From contig CAXHTR010000001.1 of the NCBI GenBank assembly GCA_964019655.1, forward strand, positions 310,001-374,000: 64,000 nt of DNA. Reading direction: 5' to 3'. This stretch comes from Perkinsela sp. pyNocScin1. Lineage: Eukaryota; Euglenozoa; Kinetoplastea; Prokinetoplastida; Perkinselidae. Positions 38,756-48,488 of the stretch are shown here, in pieces. The notes below the pieces were generated by a model, which was not told the origin of the DNA, did no database searches, and worked only from the letters and a program-made list of their open reading frames with translations. Positions within the stretch are counted from its first letter, which is position 1. Every line of letters starts with the position of its first letter. Position numbers and translations under genes: made by a program.

Positions 38756-39424
38756 TTAGGAACGAACTCTATCCTTCGAAATGCCTCGAAATGGTGTCTT
38801 CCGCTTTTCTCTCCGAGGGTACAGTGGCTTGATCACCCCGATTCTACCCGCACCTTCTAGACTTACTGTGTGCAATGCTTCCGGCAGGTCGTCGTAGTAC
38901 ATTACTCGCTGCTCTATCTTATTTTTTGCGAAAGCGAAGCTCTGGATGTCTGGTGGTAGGCCCACAAAGTGAATGGGTCCAGTCAGCACATTTCTATTCA
39001 TGGCAAAGAACCAGAGGTTGCGCGGGAGCGCACTGAGGTCGAGGCCACCACCGATGCGATTTCCAGAGAGCTAAATTTGAATGGCCTCCCGGGGGAGCAT
39101 TCGAGTATTGATTGACGGTATCGTCTGCTCGCAGTGCACAATTTCAAGGTCAATCACTGTTTGTGGTAGATACTCGAGGTTCATTGGCCCATTCGTGATC
39201 ATTCGCTCGTACGAAATTTGGTGAATGACGCCTTTTGTCGATGTAACGCCGAGCCAGTTGATATCGTCGAATCTACAGATGAGCGACTCGGGGTCGTTCT
39301 GTGAAATCCACATGAGCGGCTCCTCGCCGATGTCTCGGAAAAACGTTCGCATGAGCGCTTCTTGGCGGTTTTGATTATCTGTGTCTCTCGCAGAGAACAG
39401 ATAAACTTGTAAATGCGCAAGCAT
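38756..39424 (-). pseudogene. Type B LRR gene with one in-frame TAG
   Basis: From MLAHLQVYLFSARDTDNQN (start 39424) the frame is good through the cap (CRFDDINWLGVTSTKG), YLPQTV and MLPREAIQI, then meets TAG at 39071-39073. Directly after it, in the same frame, the protein continues LSGNRIGGGLDLSALPRNLW, then GLPPDI, DLPEAL and the type B end GAGRIGVIKPL. The stop takes the place of one residue inside a repeat ('I-stop-L-S-G-N'), and no base is missing. TAG ends other intact genes here, so this is a nonsense mutation or a readthrough site. The first Cys of the cap remains, the second is gone. Confidence 0.82.
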
Positions 39425-39852
39425 AATTTCAAGTGAAAGAAGACAGAGTAAAAGTGTGAAAGTGTAAGAGTTCCGTTGGGCATGGTTGAGATAAATATTA
39501 GTTTTCGATTTCAGCGAAAGAAACAATTCTCGAGCATTACGAGAACTTGCTGACTTTTATGTCCCTCTCAGTAGCAATGGAACCTCTTCAGGCAGATCTT
39601 TCACACATCTTAACGAACATGATTTGCATTTTTTCTCGTCAACTTCTCAATTCTCGTAGGATTTCAAAATTAGCCTATCTTAGCCTATTAGTCATCACAG
39701 GAGCCTAAATACTATAATAAATTCTCATGTTGAGCACTTCATCGCAAAATCATACGAATAAACTCACTGCACTTACTCAATCAATCTCTCATCACTCATA
39801 AATCACTTCTCCATGTCATCTACCTATTTCATTACTATATTATCGATTGTCG
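39425..39852. other. Intergenic spacer, no gene seen
   Basis: Only the in-frame upstream extension of the gene to the left (to 39526), which includes a hydrophobic run (FTLLLCLLSLEI) that might be part of a longer leader. Confidence 0.45.
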
Positions 39853-40485
39853 TCATCCAACGTAGACCCGCTTCTCGTCCTCAGGGTTCTCAAAAACGAT
39901 CTTGTGGATGGAGCAATCGCAGAACTGGATCTCCAGGTCCGTCTCCGGGAGCCTCCCGACGTACAGCGAATCCTCGACGATGATGCGGTCGCACACAGTG
40001 CACTTTTGAAGCTTCATAGGGAGGTTGCAAACGTTGGTCACGCCGGATATGTTGTTGTTGAGGACGAGAAATGTGCGGAGCTTCGGTGGCAGGTGGCACA
40101 GGTCGACAGTCCCGGTAAACAGGCAGTTCTGCAGCCAAAAGAATTCAATGGCCTCTGGGAGGTCACTGGTGTCGATCTCACCTGTGAGCTTCTGCTCGAG
40201 AAACATCAGATAGTGCAGCTGGCGCGGGAGCATTTCGAAGGTGATGGACCCGTCAAGTGCGCACTCGTTGCCGATCCAGTCGATGTTGCGGACGCGGTCG
40301 TCGCTGTCGCACTTGACGCCACTCCACGTGCAAGCGTTACCGGGGTCGCCACTGAGCTCCAAGCGGGAGTCTTCAGGGCTGGTGGGCGTGTACAGGAGGT
40401 CCATGCGGTCCTGGTCGCCGAGCATCGACCCGTCGAATCGGCCAGCCTCAGTGCACACAGCGCAAACATAGGGGAACATATACAT
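39853..40485 (-). CDS. Type A LRR protein, 210 aa
   Basis: Leader MYMFPYVCAVCTEAGRFD, then GSMLGDQDRMDLLY. The cap is GDPGNACTWSGVKCDSDDRV, the closest of all to the plant-type cap. Five repeats follow: MLPRQL, DLPEAI, HLPPKL, NLPMKL and RLPETD, with LYVGRLPE and the tail HKIVFENPEDEKRVYVG. More GC-rich than the LRR genes farther right (48-53 kb). Intact. Confidence 0.87.
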   Translation of the reverse strand: MYMFPYVCAVCTEAGRFDGSMLGDQDRMDLLYTPTSPEDSRLELSGDPGNACTWSGVKCDSDDRVRNIDWIGNECALDGSITFEMLPRQLHYLMFLEQKLTGEIDTSDLPEAIEFFWLQNCLFTGTVDLCHLPPKLRTFLVLNNNISGVTNVCNLPMKLQKCTVCDRIIVEDSLYVGRLPETDLEIQFCDCSIHKIVFENPEDEKRVYVG

Positions 40486-40990
40486 TTAGGCAATTTAGTA
40501 TTTAAGGGGTCAAAGAAGGAAATACAGATGCATCGCTGGGTAAGAAGACCTGTGCCATTTTGACCTGATGGGAGCTGTCATTCGAGGAAAGTACTTGAGG
40601 CAATGCTTTAAGAATGTTGAAATTTATGAATAAATTGACCGCGATTCACTATGCATTTCTTGAAGAAAATGTATTCTACGTGACCTGATAGCAACTCGAT
40701 GGCTATTCTTTTACCCAAAAGTATGCATATTGAGACCCTAGCACAAATTTGGAAATAAGAGCAGCCAGGCTGAAGGTGAATTGTATTTACTAAGATTGCC
40801 ACCCAAAGCTTTTTATAAAAACCTTTATTGCCAACATGCCATTGACATCGCTCGCTTGACATTAATACACTACAAATATACCAACAATGCCGAGACAGCA
40901 ACATTGCATTGCCCGAATCCCTGTCAACGAACAAATATGAATAATATGATGATACAGCACATAAATGAACTGAGTCGCTCCTTCTTTCAC
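40486..40990. other. Intergenic spacer, no gene seen
   Basis: No feature recognised. Confidence 0.45.
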
Positions 40991-42361
40991 CTACATGAAC
41001 TCAATAACTGACTTGTTGCTCTTCACTTGCACATCAAAGAGATTTCGCGAGAATCGAATGTACTCGAGGTCGTGTGGTAGACTCGATATGTCGAGCACCC
41101 CGCTCAGCCGGTTGTCCTGCAGCGCGACTTGTTTCATCGAATTCGGTAGAAAGCGAACGTCAATACTCCCCGAGAATCGATTTTTACTCAGGTAGAGCAC
41201 CTCCATGGCACCCGGCAGATGAGTCAAGTCGAGTGACCCCGTCAGCTGGTTGATGGGCACGCAAAGTGCCAGCATTCTCGCCGGCAACTCCGTCAGGCAT
41301 ATCTCACCCGTGAAAAAGTTTTCTGTGAGCATGAGCTCCTTCAGCTCCTCTGACATGTGGCACAGATCAAGCGTACCGTGAAGGAGCGCAGACATAGTCC
41401 GGAACTCCTGCATGCCAGGGGGCATCTGCGCCAAGTTGAGCGTTCCCGTGATCGCACATATGCTCGTGTTGAGATATCGAGTTTCTCGAGGGACTTTCTC
41501 CAGGTCGATTGTGCCCGAGAGCTTCGCGTTGGAGCTCAGCTCGACAACCGCCAGACTTTCTGGGAAATTATCGAAAATATTGCTTCCCTCAAGCTTGTTC
41601 GAGTGTAAGTTCAATAGAGTGAGTGTTTGTGGCAAATGTGACAGATTTATTGACCCGTACAGCTGATTTTCAGCGAGGTCAAGTGACTCCATCTGAGATG
41701 GTAACATAGTGAGATCTATTGTCCCCGAGAGCGAGTTCATGTTGAGCCCGAGCAGTGAAAGGCCAAGAGGCAACGCAGAGAGGGCGACACCACCAGTAAG
41801 CGCATTGCTGCGAGCACGCACCGTCTGTATCGAGGAAGGAAGTGATTCGAGTGCGAAACTGCCTGTCAGCTGATTCCCAGAGATTTCAAGATGACAAAGT
41901 TCTTGCGGCAGGCTCGCAGTGTCGACATCGCCCGTGAGTGCATTGTGTCGCACATCGAATTTTTTGAGATTTGACGGAAGCCTCGCTCCGGAAAGACTTC
42001 CTGTTAATTGATTCTGCGAAATGTCCAGGCGCGTCAGGCCAGCGGGCAGGAGAGAAAAGTCGACGGACCCGGCCAAATTGAAGTTTAGAACTTGAATGGT
42101 GTCCACTGTCTGTGGGATGAACTCAAAATGCACTGTGCCTCGGTGTTGAGGAAAAAGTATCCATATGATTCGGGCCACTTCACCGTTTGTGTTGCAGCCG
42201 ACTCCGTGCCAGTTGCATACGTCGAGGAAGTTGCCGGCGTGGTCCTGGAAGAGGCCCTTTGTCTCGAGATTCTCCACGAACATCTCCATGAGGGCCTGCT
42301 GTGACATACTCTCGTAGTTGAGCCGGCCGAGAGTGGGGTCTGCGGAGAGTAGGGTGAGCAT
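40991..42361 (-). CDS. Type L LRR protein, 16 repeats, 456 aa
   Basis: Has the most repeats of any member in the window. The very short leader MLTLLSADPTLGRLN has only about five hydrophobic residues; then YESMSQQALMEMFV. The cap is DHAGNFLDVCNWHGVGCNTNG with two cysteines, unlike other type L genes, so it may be a standard gene that gained repeats. Sixteen repeats run from FIPQTV to SLPHDL, including DNFPESLAVVELSSNAKLSG with a 24th residue. The tail KSNKSVIEFM is soluble. Confidence 0.88.
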   Translation of the reverse strand: MLTLLSADPTLGRLNYESMSQQALMEMFVENLETKGLFQDHAGNFLDVCNWHGVGCNTNGEVARIIWILFPQHRGTVHFEFIPQTVDTIQVLNFNLAGSVDFSLLPAGLTRLDISQNQLTGSLSGARLPSNLKKFDVRHNALTGDVDTASLPQELCHLEISGNQLTGSFALESLPSSIQTVRARSNALTGGVALSALPLGLSLLGLNMNSLSGTIDLTMLPSQMESLDLAENQLYGSINLSHLPQTLTLLNLHSNKLEGSNIFDNFPESLAVVELSSNAKLSGTIDLEKVPRETRYLNTSICAITGTLNLAQMPPGMQEFRTMSALLHGTLDLCHMSEELKELMLTENFFTGEICLTELPARMLALCVPINQLTGSLDLTHLPGAMEVLYLSKNRFSGSIDVRFLPNSMKQVALQDNRLSGVLDISSLPHDLEYIRFSRNLFDVQVKSNKSVIEFM

Positions 42362-42802
42362 TGTGCGCGTAAGATTTAAAAGTAGAACTACAAGTAAGAA
42401 TCTACTGCGAGTGCTGCCTTTCTGCCATTCAGGCTATTCCATGGAATCACAGCGAAATGAAATTTTTTTTGTTCGGGATGCATTTGATTATTCTGAAAGT
42501 TCTGCTGTTACCATTCATTTGAACTCTTGCCACTTGTCTAGAACTTATGAAGTACAGATTTTATGGAGGAAAAGCATAGCCTTAGATCCTATTTACAGTC
42601 ATTCCTGGCATGCATGAGCCTCGATAAAGGCGTTCTGCACAGATATTCTGAAAGCCGCATTACAAGCATATACAATCAAAAAATAGATGAAATTGTTCAA
42701 GATCTTGCCTTCTTACTTTCTCACGCCTTTCTTTTTAGCATTCGTGAATTTCATATGCTCCGAATATTTAAAGCCGCGCTTTGTGCGTAGTTACGCCAGA
42801 CC
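42362..42802. other. Intergenic spacer, no gene seen
   Basis: No feature recognised; small open frames lack similarity. Confidence 0.45.
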
Positions 42803-43726
42803 TCACTCCAGTATAGCCACGTGGCCCTTCTTGTCTCTCATGCAAATGTAGGGCTTAGCAACCTCGTCAACAGCAGCAGTGATAGCATTTCTCTGCACTT
42901 TCACTGCGGTCTTTGCGGCTCGGCAGACGATTGCTGTGCCCGAGAGCTGATTGTAACGCACGTTGAGGTTGACTAGCCGAGATGGTGCCGCTTTTACAAT
43001 AAATTCTCCGAAAAACGCATTTCTCTGGAGAACCAGGTTTTCGAGGTTGTCTGGCAAATTCTTGAGAAAAATTTCCCCACTAAAATGGTTTTCGTCCAGG
43101 TGGAGGTTTCTGAGCGCACTCGGGAGCTTATCGAGCCGGACACTCCCAGAAAACTCACACTTGCTCAGATTAAGATAGATTAGAGAGTCTTGGAGCTGTG
43201 TCAAGTCGACGCTCCCGTAAAATCCGTTCCTCTGCATGTCAAGCCCCTCGAGCGTTTTCGGCAACGCTGTCAGGTCTGCGCTTCCCGTAAGCTCATTGAA
43301 TGAAATATTGCAAAATCGCAGATGCTGTGGGAGCGTGCGAAAGTTCACCTCCCCCAAAAAATAGTTGCCTTGAATGGAAAACTCTTCGAGGGGTCTTGGG
43401 AGTGCAGCAGTGTTGAGCGGACCTGTCGCGCCGCCGTCGGAAAGCCGAAAGATCCGAACAGACTCTGGCAAATACGAAAGATTGACCTCGCCGCTAAAGC
43501 TCAGATCGAACTGGATAGATATGACGTTTTTGTTATCGTCACACTCGACATCAGGCCATTTGCAGACTTCGAGGAACTCGTTGGTCGATTTGCATGTGAA
43601 TTCATTGTACTTGAGTGCTTCATGGAGATTTTCGATAAGCATCTCCATCAGCTGTTGTTGCGAGAGTGAAGAGATGTCGAACCGGCCGAGGGAGGGGTCA
43701 GCAGTGAGCGCAGTGAAGAAACACAT
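42803..43726 (-). CDS. LRR family protein (standard), 307 aa
   Basis: Leader MCFFTALTADPSLGRFD, then ISSLSQQQLMEMLI. The cap is KSTNEFLEVCKWPDVECDDNKN with a cysteine pair. Seven repeats follow, including QLQDSLIYLNL. The C-terminal block YNQLSGTAIVCRAAKTAVKV, then QRNAI, corresponds to that of 27822 and 2670, so these three share a C-terminal cap. Ends KGHVAILE. Confidence 0.88.
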   Translation of the reverse strand: MCFFTALTADPSLGRFDISSLSQQQLMEMLIENLHEALKYNEFTCKSTNEFLEVCKWPDVECDDNKNVISIQFDLSFSGEVNLSYLPESVRIFRLSDGGATGPLNTAALPRPLEEFSIQGNYFLGEVNFRTLPQHLRFCNISFNELTGSADLTALPKTLEGLDMQRNGFYGSVDLTQLQDSLIYLNLSKCEFSGSVRLDKLPSALRNLHLDENHFSGEIFLKNLPDNLENLVLQRNAFFGEFIVKAAPSRLVNLNVRYNQLSGTAIVCRAAKTAVKVQRNAITAAVDEVAKPYICMRDKKGHVAILE

Positions 43727-45037
43727 TTAAGTTTGAAAAAAAAGATGAATAAATGGAGGAAATACTGTGCCGAAAAATTTTAATTAACCCCATGGACCTG
43801 GATGGTGAACAACTTTATATTCCTTGAAGCTGCCTTTGACATACTTCATTAGCTTGAAACACTTCCTAAGTTAATCAAGACAATTTGTTCCCATTAAAGG
43901 GCTTGAGCGGCGTGTACTTTAAATTTCAGCGAAATAGAGTGTACATGTGGGAAACTGAAGCAGATTTATTCTCTGCACACGCAGTGTTTTTGAAGAGAAA
44001 TCCATGCCTATTATACTAAGCAATGTCTTGAAACTCTTTCATCTTCTGTGCTCTTTATTTTTGCTCAATCAAAATTATCCGTGAAAAAAAAAGGTATTCT
44101 GACGATAACATGCGAAACCCCAATGCTTCGTATTCGCTCGCCATTCGTTCGTTTGCCTACATGCCAATGTCCCTCGCTCTCTTCATTCCTGTCGGTTTTT
44201 CTTTCAAAATCTTTTTCGTGGCTGATTACATTAATTGCAATCAAAGCCTTTGCCTTCTTCAACCGGCTTATAGTCATCATTGATCATCATTTGATTCTCT
44301 CCATGCACTCCGTGAAAGGGACCCAAGGTGTGCGGTATCGGCGGTGAATACTTGGGCGATCATTTTGAAGTCTTGAAGAGGGAAATGGTAAAAAAAGGAA
44401 ATGATAATGGATTTCAAGTGTCTGCACATGTGCTTATCATCAACGCAGTCAAAAATACATCTCTTACTCGGAAACCAGACAAAAATGGTATTCGAAAATT
44501 GGATTGAAAGACTTCATTGTGTATTCGTATAGTTCATTGTATTGTGGCAACGATTCCTCCCTGATCTTGAGCGGCGAAGTATAAAGATAATGTGTTCGTG
44601 CGTCACAAACAACTGCTATTGTAACGCTGTAGTTGCCCTTGCACTTCCTTAAAAAGTTCTTTCTATCAGAGGCAGAGACAACTGCTTTTCTATGTGCTGT
44701 CGGCGAATGACGCATGAGATAGACCTTTTGGAATGCCGTTCTCAGCTATCAGCACAAAAACATTGGAAGTACATGAACACGAATGGCTTACGATTGGTTT
44801 TCTGTTCAAGAGATATGCAAATAATTACGACATAGGAGCGCGTCACTGTACTTTTTCAATGCACACGTCATTTGATACAAGTAAGAAAATCCATTCGATA
44901 CCATTTTTTGAAATTTGCATGGAAATAGCCGTACATACTCGCCGTATAGCAGTGTATCGTAAAAATGTTTACTAATTTTAATGTATATAGTTCGCGGCCT
45001 TGTTAATTTGAAACCCAAGTTGCAGCACTGAGCTCTT
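43727..45037. other. 1.3-kb spacer with one orphan ORF
   Basis: One of the longest gene-poor gaps. Only the 83-codon frame at 44464-44715 deserves mention. No tRNA or LRR remnant seen. Confidence 0.5.
44464..44715 (-). other. Orphan 83-aa ORF, possible transposase scrap
   Basis: Not an LRR. It contains KGNYSVTIAVVCDARTHYLY, faintly like the strand around the first acidic residue of DDE endonucleases of the PIF/Harbinger group (KG..S...Q.VCD). Upstream frames hold LIAENGIPKGLSHA, also out of frame. No terminal inverted repeats seen. Chance ORF is quite possible. Confidence 0.2.
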
Positions 45038-45898
45038 TCAATCATTCAGAAACGTATCTACCTCCTCGAGTATGAGTTGCTCCCACGGGTGATCATCCCC
45101 GTTCTCGTCAAGAACTTCTTTGATGTCTTTGCTCCGGATCGTGAAATTGTACTCGTCTGCAGTGCTCTTCAGAATGAGGACCCCGCTCACTGGGTTATTT
45201 GAAAATCTGATCTCTTCGATGGCTTTCGGGTATGTCATCAGCCGAAAGTCCCCTAATAGCTTGTTGTCGTTCAGCCAAATCTTCTGCATCGTTTCTGGCA
45301 GATTTTCGATACTAATAGACCCCGTAAGCGCATTCTCACTCAGGTAGAGTCCTTCCATTTTCGGGGGTAAGTCGTTCAGCGATATTTCACCGGAGAACTT
45401 GTTCCCTATCGCAGAGAATTCAGTGAGCACTTCGGGCAGATCAGCGAGAATGCAGCTGCCGCAAAACGCATTCTCCTCGAGGTTGATGAGCTCCAGCTGC
45501 TCTGGGAACCCTTTGAAATCGATTGTCCCCTGCAGATTGTTTAGAGACACGTCAAATTCGACAAGATCACGCGGCAAAACGGACGTTTCCATCGTCCCTT
45601 GGAGATAGCAAGAGCTAATGCTCAAGTCCGTCACAAGCGGTGGGATAAACTCGAACGGAAACTGTTTTTCACAGAAGTCGAGGTCATTTATAAAGATTTT
45701 CTTGACACGATCGTCTTTGCATTCGACCTCTTCCATCTCGCTGATATCGGGGATATCGCCACCAAAGTATTCTGTTTTTTCGGACGGTTCCATGCAATCA
45801 AAAAGAATCTCCATCAGCACTTGGTCGGATAAGGATTTGGAGTCCAAGCGACCCAGGTGTGCCGCATCGGCAGTGAGGATGCAAAGAATCATTTTCAT
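45038..45898 (-). CDS. LRR family protein (standard), 286 aa
   Basis: Leader MKMILCILTADAAHLGRLD, then SKSLSDQVLMEILF. The cap has lost the DxNGN loop (GGDIPDISEMEEVECKDDRV) and keeps one cysteine. Seven repeats follow, starting with the unusual KQFPFEFIPPLVTDLSI and including TYPKAIEEIRF. The C-terminal domain (residues about 240-286) contains FTIRSKDIKEVLDENGDDHP. Near-twin of 46474-47346 by tandem duplication. Confidence 0.87.
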   Translation of the reverse strand: MKMILCILTADAAHLGRLDSKSLSDQVLMEILFDCMEPSEKTEYFGGDIPDISEMEEVECKDDRVKKIFINDLDFCEKQFPFEFIPPLVTDLSISSCYLQGTMETSVLPRDLVEFDVSLNNLQGTIDFKGFPEQLELINLEENAFCGSCILADLPEVLTEFSAIGNKFSGEISLNDLPPKMEGLYLSENALTGSISIENLPETMQKIWLNDNKLLGDFRLMTYPKAIEEIRFSNNPVSGVLILKSTADEYNFTIRSKDIKEVLDENGDDHPWEQLILEEVDTFLND

Positions 45899-46473
45899 AT
45901 TTGTAAAAAGGAGTGGGTTGTATGAAGAAAATTTAGCTCGATGCTTCCATGAAGAGCGAAGTCACGTGCAAATAATAGGAAAGGTGTCCTTTCTGGAAAT
46001 AAGATCAGTTGCTATTCAAGGCAACGACATCCCAGCTATGCAGTCGAAAAAAAGATGGAATCTTCAAGCAGGTAAAAGAAGATAGGATCTCAAACTCTAC
46101 TTGAATTTGATGAATATTTTCTACAGCCACCATTTGTGAATCTCAATCATTAGAGGCTCATTTTGATGTTCTGAAGGTGAATTCTGACAAAGCCAAGAGA
46201 CTCGCTTGCTTTCTGGGCCTTTTCTGGGCCTTTTAGAACGCAAAAACTGAATATAATCCAGCTCGGGGCTCAAAATCATCTTTGTTTCTGTCATATACGC
46301 GCATTGTTACGACAAGGGATAGCTCGACCGTTTCGATGCAAAATTCATTGACGTCAAAAAAGCAATAGAATTTATTCGGCACGACTTTGTATCTTAGAGG
46401 ACCAAGTTGTACATGCTATCCAAAACTTTCAGCCAATGCTGTCAAGCCTCAGTCGCCGTATCACATTTCCCTT
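45899..46473. other. Intergenic spacer, no gene seen
   Basis: A short direct duplication TCTGGGCCTTT(T) occurs at about 46216-46232. Nothing else recognised. Confidence 0.45.
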
Positions 46474-47346
46474 TCAATCATCGTGAAAATCTTTTACTTT
46501 TTGTAGTATCTCTCCTTCCCACGGATGCGTATTCCCGTCTTCGTCCACTACCCGCGTGATGTCTTTGCTCCAAATCGTAAATTTGTACGCGGCTGGCGTA
46601 TTTTCGAGAATAACTGTCCCGGTCATTAGGTTATTTGAAAATCTGATTTCGTCGATGACTTTCGGGTACGCCATCAGTCGAAAATCCCCTGAGAGCTTAT
46701 TGTTGCTCAGGGTGATGAACTCCATTGTCTCTGGAAGCCGCTCAATACACACAGACCCCGTAAAGGAGTTCTTTTCCAGGAATAGAGCGTCCATTTGGGG
46801 TGGAAGGTCGTTGAGACATATCTCACCCGAGAGTTTGTTTTCGCTTGCATTGAAGTCCTTGAGTGTTTCAGGCAGATCAGAAAGAATGCAGCTGCCGCTA
46901 AATGCATTGGCTTCGAAATGTATACTCTCGAGCTTCCGTGGGAATCCTTTGCAATTGATCGTCCCATACAGATCATTATCCGCAATGTAGAAATCGATGA
47001 GGTTTTGTGGCAAAACGGACGTTTCCATCGTCCCTTTGAGCTTGCAAAAACCCATGCTGAAGTCTATGACGAGCGGTGGGATGAATTCAAATGGGAACTG
47101 CTTCGCACTGAAGTCACGATGGTGTTCGCAGATTGTCTTGACGCGCTCGTCTTCGCACTCGAGCGCCTTCCACTCGCTGATATCAGTAAAGTTACCTTCG
47201 ACATCGACATATTCTGCTTTATGAGATGCTTCCATGCCGTCAAAGAGAATCTCCATGAGTGTTTGATCGGAGAGGGAGTCGTAGTCAAGGCGGCCGAGGT
47301 GTGTGTCGTCGGCGCTCAGCAGAGGGATAAAGGAATGTATGTGCAT
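46474..47346 (-). CDS. LRR family protein (standard), 290 aa
   Basis: Leader MHIHSFIPLLSADDTHLGRL, then DYDSLSDQTLMEILFDGMEA. It retains a fuller cap (DVEGNFTDISEWKALECEDE) than its twin 45038-45898, so it is nearer the ancestral form. Seven repeats follow, with the shared FEFIPPLVIDFSM, GFPRKLESIHF and AYPKVIDEIRF. The C-terminus is FTIWSKDITRVVDEDGNTHP and then charged residues. Confidence 0.87.
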   Translation of the reverse strand: MHIHSFIPLLSADDTHLGRLDYDSLSDQTLMEILFDGMEASHKAEYVDVEGNFTDISEWKALECEDERVKTICEHHRDFSAKQFPFEFIPPLVIDFSMGFCKLKGTMETSVLPQNLIDFYIADNDLYGTINCKGFPRKLESIHFEANAFSGSCILSDLPETLKDFNASENKLSGEICLNDLPPQMDALFLEKNSFTGSVCIERLPETMEFITLSNNKLSGDFRLMAYPKVIDEIRFSNNLMTGTVILENTPAAYKFTIWSKDITRVVDEDGNTHPWEGEILQKVKDFHDD

Positions 47347-47508
47347 TTTGAATCAGTTGAGGTTTGAAAGTTGAGCAAAATTGGAGCGCATGCGGTCAAA
47401 ATCAAAAAATCCTTCATAGACGAATGATACTCCAATATTTCAAATTTATGTCATTTCCCTTTAATTCAGTTACACTAGGTGCCTTTGTCCCTTATGCATA
47501 TGAGCCTA

Positions 47509-48351
47509 TCAACGCCTTACCAACGACCGATGCTGCACTGCGTTCCCATTGCCATCTTCTATTGGGCAACAGCCCTTCTTGTCGACGTACGTCGCCGGCC
47601 GGCTGTCCTTTGGCACAATGAGAATCTTTTCAAATGCATTCTTGTGCAGTGCAATCTCACCGGCAGCGCACCGCCACTCGCGAAGGTCAGCGATCCCTGT
47701 CAGCTGATTGTTGTTTACGTAAAAGTTGACGAGATGCTGCCCCGAGCCGAATGCCAAGGACCCGTTCAGCGCATTATGCGAGAGGTCGAGCGTCGAGAGG
47801 TTTTCGGGAAGTTTGGAGATATCGACAGACCCCGAAAAATTATTGTGGCTGAGATTTATTGACGTAATATTCGCTGGCAGAGCGTGTAAGGTAATACTCC
47901 CTGCGAGTTCGTTCTCTGTCAGGCTTAGCTCGAGCAAAGCCTCGGGAAGCTTCGTCAAGTCCACGGCACCGCTCACAGACGTGAATCGAATAGAAAGTTC
48001 TTCGAGGACATCCGGCAGATGCGTCAGGTCTATGGAGCCCTTGACAGGGCATTTCTCGATGAAGAGCTTTTCAACTGTCGGCGGAACCCAGCGAAGGTCG
48101 ACGCTGTCGATATCAACGAAGGACCAGCACATCTTCCACACATTGCCCGGGGGATTGCAGATCGGGCCCTCCCAGTCGTCGATGAGCAGGTAGTTGTCGT
48201 GGGCGTCGATGGCGTTGATTGAGCGCTTGGCGGTGGCGCTCGCGCCTTCGATCATGAGCTCGAGGAGTGTTTGGTGCGAGAGGCTCGTGGCGTCGACTTT
48301 GCCGAGGGCGTCGTGGGCTTGGAAAAAGAGGAAGGGAAGCAGGTTGGACAT
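47509..48351 (-). CDS. LRR family protein (standard), 280 aa
   Basis: Leader MSNLLPFLFFQAHDALGKVD, then ATSLSHQTLLELMI. The cap is IDAHDNYLLIDDWEGPICNP, with one cysteine and Pro-Gly in place of the acidic loop. There are five clear repeats (WVPPTV, HLPDVL, KLPEAL, ALPANI, KLPENL) and a sixth, weaker one. The C-terminal cap GIADLREWRCAAGEIALHKN resembles the 2670/27822/42803 type. Tail GNAVQHRSLVRR. Confidence 0.86.
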   Translation of the reverse strand: MSNLLPFLFFQAHDALGKVDATSLSHQTLLELMIEGASATAKRSINAIDAHDNYLLIDDWEGPICNPPGNVWKMCWSFVDIDSVDLRWVPPTVEKLFIEKCPVKGSIDLTHLPDVLEELSIRFTSVSGAVDLTKLPEALLELSLTENELAGSITLHALPANITSINLSHNNFSGSVDISKLPENLSTLDLSHNALNGSLAFGSGQHLVNFYVNNNQLTGIADLREWRCAAGEIALHKNAFEKILIVPKDSRPATYVDKKGCCPIEDGNGNAVQHRSLVRR

Positions 48352-48488
48352 TGGAATGGAGGAATTAAGAATGTATAGGTAGAGGTGATAAAGAGCTTAC
48401 TGATTGATTGAGTGGATGATGAAAAGAATATTATGATAAAAACGTTTTCTAAAAATTACGTCGAGATCATGAGCCCTATGTCACAATC

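Noticed and set aside
39071-39073. Reassigned stop codon (TAG as sense)
   Set aside because: TAG ends EF-G and several intact LRR genes in this window, so it works as a stop.
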